Source: Herbidospora galbida
Lineage (GTDB): Bacteria > Actinomycetota > Actinomycetes > Streptosporangiales > Streptosporangiaceae
Assembly (NCBI RefSeq): GCF_005233835.1
Contig: NZ_SZQA01000021.1
Span: 1 to 64,000 of the forward strand
Direction of reading: 5' to 3'
DNA length: 64,000 bases
Part shown: one piece after another, positions 34,737 through 41,413 of the stretch
Position numbering within the stretch: position 1 is the first letter of the stretch
How the letters are laid out: the number at the start of each line of letters is the position of its first letter
Translations under genes and position numbers: made by a program
Notes under the pieces: model-generated
Database searches by the model: none
Told to the model about the DNA's origin: nothing
Seen by the model: only the letters and a program-made list of their open reading frames with translations

Positions 34737-34812
34737 TGGTACGTCCGGCGGGATTCGAACCCGCGACCTCCGGCATCTCGGGCCGGCGCCTCTCCCGTTG
34801 GGCTACGGACGC
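34737..34812 (-). tRNA. tRNA-like gene with anticodon GAG (Leu codons CUC/CUU), C33 and a short variable loop
   Basis: Cloverleaf: acceptor GCGTCCG/CGGACGT (first pair G-U), D-arm GCC/GGC, anticodon stem CCGGC/GCCGG with loop CCGAGAT, variable AGGTC (5 nt), T-arm GCGGG-TTCGAAT-CCCGC, discriminator A and encoded CCA (34739-34737). The anticodon is GAG, but position 33, almost always U, is C. As in its neighbour the body is class I although the anticodon is Leu. D-arms of both genes are nearly identical (TAGCCCAACGG), so the pair probably arose by duplication. No independent promoter fits between it and the terminator 16 nt upstream. Confidence 0.75.
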
Positions 34813-34828
34813 GTGAATTCGGCGCATG

Positions 34829-34859
34829 AAAAAGCCGCCGGGTCGTCACCTGGCGGCTT
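34829..34859 (-). terminator. Strong intrinsic terminator between a small Leu-rich ORF and the tRNA pair
   Basis: Read on the minus strand, AAGCCGCCAGGT (34859-34848) pairs with ATCC-type complement GCCCGGCGGCTT (34843-34832) over a GACG loop: 12 bp with one G-U, followed by TTTTTC. It lies 17 nt after the small ORF stop and 16 nt before the GAG tRNA. It is placed like an attenuator. Confidence 0.85.
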
Positions 34860-34876
34860 CGCGGGCGTTTCCCCTT

Positions 34877-34960
34877 TTATTCAGCCGGGGATCGCCGCTG
34901 CCGCAGGACCAGGACGAGCAGGAGGCCGCCGGCCTGTTCCTGCCGGGCTTCGTAGCTCAT
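34877..34960 (-). CDS. 27-residue peptide with a Leu/Val run, probable leader peptide
   Basis: ATG 34960 has GGAAAGGA 7 nt upstream; the frame encodes MSYEARQEQAGG, then LLLVLVL, then RQRRSPAE and TAA. The Leu codons are CTC, CTG, CTC, CTG, CTG, exactly those read by the two downstream tRNA anticodons (GAG, CAG). The GGC-GGC before the Leu run can pair with GCCGCC of the following terminator. This is the layout of a transcription-attenuation leader. A -10-like TACGGT (minus strand, 35012-35007) lies about 47 nt upstream. It could instead encode a small membrane peptide. Confidence 0.6.
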   Translation of the reverse strand: MSYEARQEQAGGLLLVLVLRQRRSPAE

Positions 34961-35086
34961 GGAATCGTCCTTTCCTGCTTGACTGGAGCGGCTGCTGTTG
35001 TCGAAAACCGTAGCCGCTCACAACGGCGCGGGCGAATTGTTTAATGGACGGCGATGAGGTCGGCGGCAGCCTCATCGCCGCGAATT

Positions 35087-35716
35087 TCAGCCGTAGGTCG
35101 GATATTGCGGCCAGCCCACGGGAGAGTCCTCCCAGTCTTCCTGGCGGCCCCACGGCGTGAGGTCGAGGAAGCTGTGGGTGAAGACCAGGCGGTCGACCCC
35201 GCGCGCCGTCGTGTTGTAGGTGCGGTAGACCCGGTCTCCGTCGCGGAGGAAGACGCTCAGCATGAAGCCCCGGCCCGCGCCGCAGTCGTCGGAGAACGTC
35301 GTGCCGTTCGACGACAGGAACGGCAGCGTCCAGCCGCGTTCGGCCTTGTAGGCCTCGATCTGGGCCAGCGGCATGTTGGAGATCGTCGCCCAGCTGACGC
35401 CCTTCTCGGCCAGCGCCGGCAGGGCTCCCGCCGGGACGTTGTCGGTGAACTTGGTGCAGCCGGGACAGAAGTGGCGCGGGCCGTTGTCCATGAACTGGTA
35501 GACGATCAGCTGGTCGCGGCCCTCGAAGAGATCGAGAAGCGTGCGGGGCCCGTCGGGACCCGCGAAGACGTAGTCACTCCGGAACTCCGTCATCGGGAGC
35601 CGGCGGCGCTGGGCGGCGACGGCGTCTTCGGCCCGTGTGGCCTCCTTTTCCGCTTTCAGGAGGTTATCGCGGGCAAGTTGCCACTCTTCAGGTGATACGA
35701 CTGGTGGTTTGCTCAT
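35087..35716 (-). CDS. DUF899 family thioredoxin-fold protein
   Basis: A 209-aa protein beginning MSKPPVVSPEEWQLARDNLLKAEKEATR and containing the DUF899 hallmarks MTEFRSDYVFAGPDGPRTLLDLFEGRDQLIVYQFM, HFCPGCTKFTDNV and FSDDCGAGRGFMLSVFLRDG, ending in LDLTPWGRQEDWEDSP. The family has a thioredoxin/AhpC-like fold with a CxxC (CPGC) and is of unknown function; a redox or thiol role is inferred. ATG 35716 has only a weak ribosome site. It stands between the leader-peptide/tRNA region and the SDR gene, divergent from the latter. Confidence 0.88.
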   Translation of the reverse strand: MSKPPVVSPEEWQLARDNLLKAEKEATRAEDAVAAQRRRLPMTEFRSDYVFAGPDGPRTLLDLFEGRDQLIVYQFMDNGPRHFCPGCTKFTDNVPAGALPALAEKGVSWATISNMPLAQIEAYKAERGWTLPFLSSNGTTFSDDCGAGRGFMLSVFLRDGDRVYRTYNTTARGVDRLVFTHSFLDLTPWGRQEDWEDSPVGWPQYPTYG

Positions 35717-35778
35717 AGGCGGATTCTGCCCAATGGGTATGACAGAAACCGAGGGTGCCCAGGTCAAGGGGGATGCAG

Positions 35779-36492
35779 ATGGAACTGGACGGGCAGCGGG
35801 TCGTTCTCCTCGGGGGCACCTCAGGCATCGGGTTCGGGGCCGCGCGGATCGCGGCGGCCCACGGGGCCGAGGTCGTCGTGGTCTCCTCCCGCGAGGAGAA
35901 CGTCCGCCACACCCTCGACCAGTTGCCCGATTCAGCGTGGGGAGACGTCGCCGACTTCAGCGACCCGGACGCCATCGAGAGCGTCATCGGCCGCATCGGG
36001 CGTCTGGACCATCTGATCTACACGGCCGGGGAGCCCCTTTACATCTCCCCGGTCGAGCATCTCGACATCGCCGTGGCCCGTGAGTACTTCCAGATCCGCT
36101 TCTTCGGCGCGCTGGCCGCCGCGAAGGCCGCGCGGGGCCGGATGCCCGACACGGGCAGCATCATCGTGACGGCGGGGGTGGCCAAAGACCGGCCGGGGTT
36201 CGGGTGGGCGGGGCCGGCGTCCATCTCGGGGGCGCTTGAGGCGTTGACGAAGGCGCTGGCCGTGGAGTTCGCGCCCGTACGGGTCAACTGCGTCGCCCCC
36301 GGGGTGATCAGGTCGCCGCTGTGGCAGGGGACGCTCCACGTCGAGGAGATGTACCAGGAGATCGCCGACACGTGCCTGGCCGGGCGGGTGGGCGAGATCG
36401 AGGACGTGGCCAAGGCCTACCTCTACCTGATGACCCAGGACTACTCGACCGGGATGGTGCTGACCGTCGACGGGGGCCTCACCCTCGTCTGA
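35779..36492 (+). CDS. SDR-fold protein lacking the catalytic Tyr-x3-Lys
   Basis: A 237-aa Rossmann protein with the cofactor motif LLGGTSGIGFGAARIAA and the downstream LIYTAGEPL, VNCVAPGVIRSPLW and final LTVDGGL. The region that should contain YxxxK reads GWAGPASISGALEALTKALAVE: there is no Tyr or Lys at the expected places, although the following helix is conserved. It may bind NAD(P) without oxidoreductase chemistry or use other residues. AAGGGGG is 6 nt before ATG 35779; the ATG at 35773 abuts that site. Confidence 0.85.
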   Translation: MELDGQRVVLLGGTSGIGFGAARIAAAHGAEVVVVSSREENVRHTLDQLPDSAWGDVADFSDPDAIESVIGRIGRLDHLIYTAGEPLYISPVEHLDIAVAREYFQIRFFGALAAAKAARGRMPDTGSIIVTAGVAKDRPGFGWAGPASISGALEALTKALAVEFAPVRVNCVAPGVIRSPLWQGTLHVEEMYQEIADTCLAGRVGEIEDVAKAYLYLMTQDYSTGMVLTVDGGLTLV

Positions 36493-36505
36493 CAGACTGT
36501 CCGGC

Positions 36506-37375
36506 ATGTCGGTGGAGGAGGTCTGGCGAGGGCTCGGACTGCCGGGCATCGTCGACGTGCACACCCATTTCATGCCCCAGCGAGTGCTCGACAAGGTGCA
36601 GGCCTATTTCGCCGGCGCCGAGGCCTACCTCGGGTTCCCCTGGCCGATAGCCCACGGGAACGACCCCGACGACCACGTGAAGAGGCTGCGGGAGTTCGGC
36701 GTGGTCGCGTTCACCTCGATGATCTACGCCCACAAGCCCGGCATGGCGGCCTGGCTGAACGCGTGGGCGCGGGAGTTCGCCGCCGCCACCCCCGGCTGCG
36801 CCCTCACGGCGACCTTCTTCCCCGAGGAGTCCGCCGCCGACTACGTACGCGAGGCGCTGGAGAGCGGCGCCCGGGTGTTCAAGGCCCACCTGCAGGTGGG
36901 GGAGTACGACCCCCGCGACCCGCTGCTCGACGACGTCTGGGGGATGATCGCCGACGCGGGGGCGCCGGTGGTCACCCACTGCGGGTCGGGGCCGGTGCCG
37001 GGGCGGTTCACCGGGCCGGGGCCGATCACCGGCGTGCTCGAACGGCATCCCCGGCTCAGGGTCGTCGTGGCGCACATGGGGCTGCCCGAATACGGCGCGT
37101 TCCTCGATCTGGCCGGGCGGTTCCCGGGGGTCGGCCTCGACACGACCATGGCGTTCACCGAGTTCACCGAGCAGGCGTGGCCGTTCCCGCCGTCCGACCG
37201 CTCACGCCTGCTCGACTACGAAGACCGCATCCTGTTCGGGAGCGACTTTCCCAACATCCCCTACGCCTACGCGGAGGCCGTCGGCGCGCTGGTCCGGCTC
37301 GACCTCGGCGACGACTGGCTCCGGGCGGTGCTCTACGGCAACGGCGTTCAGATCTTGCGGCCGATGGCGCCGTAG
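36506..37375 (+). CDS. Metal-dependent amidohydrolase of the ACMSD-like group
   Basis: A 289-aa TIM-barrel hydrolase or decarboxylase: VDVHTHFMP (first metal-binding His pair), VFKAHLQVG, VTHCGSG (His), VVVAHMGLPEY (His), and FGSDFPNIPY (metal/catalytic Asp). The amidohydrolase-2 family includes aminocarboxymuconate semialdehyde decarboxylase and related enzymes. Substrate unknown. It follows the SDR gene after 13 bases; CAGACT 7 nt before the ATG could be a -10 for a leaderless start. The last 28 bases overlap the convergent methyltransferase gene. Confidence 0.88.
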   Translation: MSVEEVWRGLGLPGIVDVHTHFMPQRVLDKVQAYFAGAEAYLGFPWPIAHGNDPDDHVKRLREFGVVAFTSMIYAHKPGMAAWLNAWAREFAAATPGCALTATFFPEESAADYVREALESGARVFKAHLQVGEYDPRDPLLDDVWGMIADAGAPVVTHCGSGPVPGRFTGPGPITGVLERHPRLRVVVAHMGLPEYGAFLDLAGRFPGVGLDTTMAFTEFTEQAWPFPPSDRSRLLDYEDRILFGSDFPNIPYAYAEAVGALVRLDLGDDWLRAVLYGNGVQILRPMAP

Positions 37376-38187
37376 GCGCCGTGCTCGCGGTCGGGGAACA
37401 GGTCGGGGTCCTCGTCGGGCCGCCACAGGGCGACCGGGACCATGCCGGGGTCGACCAGCTCGAAGCCCTCGAAGTACTCGCTGATCTGCTCCTTGGAGCG
37501 CGGGGTGAAGCCGAGGTTGGGCGTGCGGTAGGCGTCGGCGGCGTTGCCGACCGCCTTGGGGAAGAAGTCGGCCGTCACGTGGCTGACCGCGAAGTAGCTG
37601 CCGGGGGCCAGCGCCTCGGTGTACTGGCGGACCAGCCCGGGCGGGTCCTCCTCGTCGGTGATGAACATCAGGGTGCCGACGATGACCAGCGCCACGGGCT
37701 GGTCGAAGTCGATGACGTCATTGATCTCCGGGTGTTCGAGGATCGACTTCGGGGCGCGCAGGTCGGCCTCGACGTAGCAGGTGCGGCCCTCGCGGGTGCT
37801 GCGGAGCAGGGCGCGGGCGTGCGTCATGACGATGGGGTCGTTGTCGACGTACGCGATCCGGGCCGCCGGGTTGACCTGCTGGGCGACCTCGTGGGTGTTG
37901 CCCTGGGTGGGGATGCCGGTGCCGATGTCGAGGAACTGCGTGACGCCCTGTTCGGCGAGGAACCGCACGGCCCGGCCGAGGAAGGCGCGGTTGTCCCGGG
38001 CCCCCTGGACGATGCCGGGCGCGACGGCGGCGGTGCCCTCGGCGACCTTGCGATCGGCCTCGAAGTTGTCCTTACCGCCCAGCCAGTAGTCGTACACGCG
38101 GGCCGAATGGGGAACCGACGTGTCGATTTTGGGGGCGTTCTCGTCACGCGGGGACGCCCAGGGCAATAAGTTCTTCGGCTCCGACAT
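37348..38187 (-). CDS. DUF574-type S-adenosylmethionine-dependent methyltransferase
   Basis: A 279-aa protein of the actinomycete-abundant SAM methyltransferase (DUF574) family: ARVYDYWLGGKDNFEADR, QFLDIGTGIPTQGNTHEVAQ (SAM-binding motif), RIAYVDNDPIVMTHARALL, and ADLRAPKSILEHPE. Targets of this family are mostly unknown. ATG 38187 has TTGGAGA six nt upstream, preferred over an ATG 36 bases further up. Single gene, facing the amidohydrolase. Confidence 0.9.
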   Translation of the reverse strand: MSEPKNLLPWASPRDENAPKIDTSVPHSARVYDYWLGGKDNFEADRKVAEGTAAVAPGIVQGARDNRAFLGRAVRFLAEQGVTQFLDIGTGIPTQGNTHEVAQQVNPAARIAYVDNDPIVMTHARALLRSTREGRTCYVEADLRAPKSILEHPEINDVIDFDQPVALVIVGTLMFITDEEDPPGLVRQYTEALAPGSYFAVSHVTADFFPKAVGNAADAYRTPNLGFTPRSKEQISEYFEGFELVDPGMVPVALWRPDEDPDLFPDREHGAYGAIGRKI

Positions 38188-38267
38188 CAGGTCTCCAAGG
38201 GAGGTCGCGGCTCCGGTCAGCATAGACCCCTTGATCGCGGACGAAGCCTTGTTCCCGGCGTATGCCG

Positions 38268-39287
38268 TTAAAGACGGGCATACTCCGCTATTTCGGACAG
38301 CAAGGTGCGCTTTCCGGCCTCGTCCATGAACGACGCCCGGACCGCGTTTCCGGCCAGGTCGGCGATTCCGGCGCGGTCGAGGCCCAGCAGCTGGGCGGCG
38401 ACGGCGTACTCCTTGTTGAGGGAGGTGCCGAACATGGGCGGGTCGTCGCTGTTGACGGTGACGAGCACTCCGGCCTTGACCAGCTCGGGCAGCGGGTGCT
38501 CCTCCAGCGACGCTACGGCGCGGGTGCAGACGTTGGACGTCGGGCAGACCTCCAGCGCGATCCGGTTCTCCGCCAGATGCTCCAGCAGGGCGGGGTCACC
38601 GGCGCTGCCGATGCCGTGGCCGACGCGCTCGGCCTTCAGCTCGCGCAGCGCCTCCCACACCGTCTCGGGGCCGGTGGTCTCCCCGGCGTGCGGGAGCGAG
38701 TGGAGGCCCTCGGCGCGGGCGGCGTCGAAGTAGGGGGCGAACTGCTTCCTCGGCACGCCGACCTCCGGACCGCCGAGGCCGAAGCCGATCAGGCCCTCGG
38801 GGCGCTGGTCGAGGGCGATCCGCAGGGTGCTCTCGGCCGCCGGGATGCCCAGCTCGCCGGGGATGTCGAAGATCCACCGGAAGGTGAGGCCGTGGTCGCG
38901 CAGGACCCGGGCGCGGGCGTCCTCGATGATCTCGCAGAACTGCTCCGGGGCGAACCCGTTGATCAGGTGGGTGTACGGCGTCACGGTCAGCTCGACGTAA
39001 CGGGCGTTCTGCGCCGCCAGGTCACGGCCGACCCCGTAGAAGAGCTGCCACAGGTCTTCGGGGTCGCGGATCAGGTTGAGGACCGAGACGTACACCTCGA
39101 TGAAGTGGGCGAAGTCGCGGAAGGTGAAGAACTCGGCCAGCCGCTCGGGGTCGGCGGGCACGGGGGTGCTGCCCTCGTGGCGGGCGGCGAGCTCGGCCAC
39201 CACCCGGGGGGAGGCGGAACCGACGTGGTGGACGTGCAGCTCCGCCTTGGGCAGACCGGCGATGAAGGACTCCAGATCTGATGTCAC
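38268..39287 (-). CDS. add: Adenosine deaminase family protein
   Basis: A 339-aa purine deaminase TIM barrel with zinc ligands and catalytic residues in AELHVHHVGSAS, LHSLPHAGET (His, Glu), VGHGI and VNSDDPPMFGTSL (Asp-Asp). The first motif is HVHHVG where classical adenosine deaminase has HVHLDG/LEG, marking a subgroup common in actinomycetes; some divergent members deaminate aminodeoxyfutalosine in menaquinone synthesis. The exact substrate is therefore open. No neighbour supports either pathway directly. Confidence 0.85.
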   Translation of the reverse strand: MTSDLESFIAGLPKAELHVHHVGSASPRVVAELAARHEGSTPVPADPERLAEFFTFRDFAHFIEVYVSVLNLIRDPEDLWQLFYGVGRDLAAQNARYVELTVTPYTHLINGFAPEQFCEIIEDARARVLRDHGLTFRWIFDIPGELGIPAAESTLRIALDQRPEGLIGFGLGGPEVGVPRKQFAPYFDAARAEGLHSLPHAGETTGPETVWEALRELKAERVGHGIGSAGDPALLEHLAENRIALEVCPTSNVCTRAVASLEEHPLPELVKAGVLVTVNSDDPPMFGTSLNKEYAVAAQLLGLDRAGIADLAGNAVRASFMDEAGKRTLLSEIAEYARL

Positions 39288-39342
39288 GTGACCGACCGTA
39301 ACAACCGACCCGATCGAACACCCAACTTCTTACATGGAATTG

Positions 39343-40428
39343 TCAGCTTCCGCCGGGAAGTTCGCCCAGCGTCACCTGAACGGTCGTCTGAGTGCCGTCC
39401 GAGTGCCGCACCACGACCGGCACCTTCTGGCCCGGCTTCAACGTCGCGAGCACCTCGCTCAGGGTCGCGGTGTCCTCGGTGGCCTTGCCGTTCACGCTGG
39501 TGATGACGTCGCCGGTGCGGATCCCGGCCTTCTCACTCGGGCCGTTCCTGGTGACCGCGCCGACCTGGACGCCCATCGGCTCTCCGTCCCGGCCGATGGC
39601 CGTCCCCACCTGGACGCCCAGGGCCGCCCGGCGCGTGTTGAGCACCCGGCCGTTCTGGACGATCTGCCGCGTGATGTCGGTGGCCGTGGCGCTCGGGATG
39701 GCGAACCCGATGCCGTCGGCGGGGCCCTGCTCCGGGTTGTTGGCACCCAGGGTCGGAATGCCGATCACCTGCCCGTGCAGGTCGACCAGGGCGCCGCCGC
39801 TGTTGCCCGGGTTGATCGGGGCGGAGGTCTGGACGGCGTTGGCGATGGTGGCGCCCGGCATGCCGCCCTCACGGGGGCCGATGACCGTACGGCCGAGCGC
39901 CGACACGATGCCCGAGGTGACGGTGCCGGAGAAGCCGAGCGGGTTGCCCATGGCCAGCACGATCTGACCCACCCGGAGCTTGGTCGAGTCGCCGAAGACC
40001 GCCGGGGTCAGGCCGCGCGGGTCGGTGACCTTGATGACGGCCAGGTCGCCGGCCGGGAAGGAGCCGACGAGGGTGGCCTTGCGGGCCGCCCCGCCCGTCG
40101 GGACGGTGACCTCGAAGTCGCGGGAGTCGCCCACGACGTGGGCGTTGGTCACGACGTGGCCCTGGTTGTCGAACACGATGCCCGAGCCCAGGGCGTTCCC
40201 GGTGGTGATCTGCACGATCGACGGGAGCACCTGGTGGATGACGTCCTCGTACAGCGACTCCAGGCTCAGGGCTTGCTGGGCCGGCGTCACCGGCGCGCCC
40301 GGCACGGTCGACGAAGGGGTCGCGGACGGGGTCGCCGTCGCCGTACCTGGCGACGAGTTGGCACAGCCTGCCGCCGCCGCGAGACAGGCGAGAACGGCGA
40401 TCCGGGTGATGACCGGCGAGAATTCCAT
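39343..40428 (-). CDS. HtrA/DegP-like S1C serine protease, lipoprotein with PDZ domain
   Basis: A 361-aa exported protease: lipobox LAAAAGC (Cys22), Thr/Ser/Pro linker, trypsin-like domain with triad His97 (TNAHVV), Asp128 (AGDLAVIKV) and Ser210 (PGNSGGAL), and a C-terminal PDZ domain (GVQVGAVTRNGPSEKAGIRTGDVITSVNGKA, about 280-350). It degrades or refolds damaged envelope proteins outside the membrane. ATG 40428 has AGGAG 4-5 nt upstream. It is divergent from the next gene, sharing a 96-base intergenic region. Confidence 0.93.
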   Translation of the reverse strand: MEFSPVITRIAVLACLAAAAGCANSSPGTATATPSATPSSTVPGAPVTPAQQALSLESLYEDVIHQVLPSIVQITTGNALGSGIVFDNQGHVVTNAHVVGDSRDFEVTVPTGGAARKATLVGSFPAGDLAVIKVTDPRGLTPAVFGDSTKLRVGQIVLAMGNPLGFSGTVTSGIVSALGRTVIGPREGGMPGATIANAVQTSAPINPGNSGGALVDLHGQVIGIPTLGANNPEQGPADGIGFAIPSATATDITRQIVQNGRVLNTRRAALGVQVGTAIGRDGEPMGVQVGAVTRNGPSEKAGIRTGDVITSVNGKATEDTATLSEVLATLKPGQKVPVVVRHSDGTQTTVQVTLGELPGGS

Positions 40429-40512
40429 GCGCTCCTGTCTACCCAGGTGGATCACCGGATTCCAGCACCGTTGGAGCGTGCCATCGTCCGGCTTCGATCA
40501 TGAATATTGACG

Positions 40513-40518
40513 TAATCT
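40513..40518 (+). promoter_or_regulatory. -10 element TAATCT of a likely leaderless promoter
   Basis: TAATCT is 6 nt before the ATG at 40525, and no Shine-Dalgarno sequence is present. Confidence 0.45.
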
Positions 40519-40524
40519 GCCGTC

Positions 40525-41355
40525 ATGGCGGACGAACTCGGCACCCCTGCCCGGCCGTCGGCACGCTCCTACGACGCGCCAACCACCCCCATCCCGGTCT
40601 ATCGCCCTCCCGTCGAGGTCGAGCAGGCCCCCGCTCCCGCCCCGCCGCCGCCCTCCGGCGGCAACCGGGCGCGGGTCCTGTGGACGGTCTTCGCCGCGCT
40701 CGTCACGGTCGCCGCGGTGGTCTTCGCCTTCTCCGCGTTCTCCGCCGACGAGCCGGTCCGCGAGGTGGCGGTGCTGCCCGCCGCAGACTCGGCCTCGGCG
40801 CCCGCGGCCCCCGCGCCCACCCGCACCCCGCTCTCGCTGCCCGCGCCTCCGGCCGGGAAGAGACTGGCCGTCTATTCGGGAGCCGGCACGCCCACCGCCG
40901 GCCTCGTCGACGACCGGCGCTCGGGCATCGCGTACGCCGCCTTCGCCGCCCCCTGGGAGCAGGTCAAACCCGACCCCTTCCAGTTCCGCCAGCGGGCCGG
41001 CCAGGCCGTCATCGCCTCGGCCCCGATCCCCGGCGCCGACCCCGGCACCCCCAAGACCGCCGCGCAGTGGCGTGCCCTGACCGCCAAGGCGGCCCGCTGG
41101 ACCGTCACCCGCTACCAGCCCGAGGAGGCCACCTTCCAGTGGACCGCCTCGCAGCGGACGCGCAACGGCATCGGCTGGGTGCTCGGCTACCGGGTGGCCT
41201 GGGAGACCGGGGGCAAGCGGCGGACCGCCGAGGCGGTCGTGGCGCTCATGAAGACCGAGGGGAAGCCCGCGATGCTTTTCGCCTCGGTGCCCGATTCGCG
41301 GAAAGAGCTGCGTAAAGACCTGAACGTCCTGCTTGAGACGCTTCGCCCCCGGTAG
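40525..41355 (+). CDS. Membrane-anchored protein of unknown function
   Basis: A 276-aa protein: Pro-rich cytoplasmic N-terminus (about 1-47), one transmembrane helix (ARVLWTVFAALVTVAAVVFAFSAF, about 49-72), an Ala/Pro-rich linker and an extracytoplasmic domain from about residue 110 (KRLAVYSGAGTP...AYAAFAAPWEQV...FASVPDSRKELRKDLNVLLETL). No known motif recognised. Start inferred from a -10 box ending 6 nt upstream. It is divergent from the HtrA-like protease, so a shared envelope role is possible. Confidence 0.8.
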   Translation: MADELGTPARPSARSYDAPTTPIPVYRPPVEVEQAPAPAPPPPSGGNRARVLWTVFAALVTVAAVVFAFSAFSADEPVREVAVLPAADSASAPAAPAPTRTPLSLPAPPAGKRLAVYSGAGTPTAGLVDDRRSGIAYAAFAAPWEQVKPDPFQFRQRAGQAVIASAPIPGADPGTPKTAAQWRALTAKAARWTVTRYQPEEATFQWTASQRTRNGIGWVLGYRVAWETGGKRRTAEAVVALMKTEGKPAMLFASVPDSRKELRKDLNVLLETLRPR

Positions 41356-41370
41356 CCTCGAAGCTTCTTC

Positions 41371-41385
41371 TAGAATATGATTCTG
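41371..41385. promoter_or_regulatory. Palindromic TAGAAT-ATG-ATTCT element at the acyl-CoA dehydrogenase promoter
   Basis: AGAAT (41372-41376) and ATTCT (41380-41384) are inverted around ATG, and TAGAAT is itself a good -10. A repressor bound here would block the promoter of the fused dehydrogenase gene. It resembles TAGAAC-type TetR sites of steroid regulons but does not match the KstR consensus. Confidence 0.4.
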
Positions 41386-41413
41386 TCCACATTGCCGAGT
41401 GTGGAGGGGTCTT

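Noticed and set aside
34741-34812. tRNA-associated integration site
   Set aside because: No integrase, no direct repeat of a tRNA 3' end and no compositional break was found on either side of the tRNA pair.
34829-34859. Reading the 34829-34859 hairpin as a plus-strand terminator
   Set aside because: On the plus strand the hairpin is preceded, not followed, by the A/T run, and no plus-strand gene ends there; the T-run follows the stem only on the minus strand.
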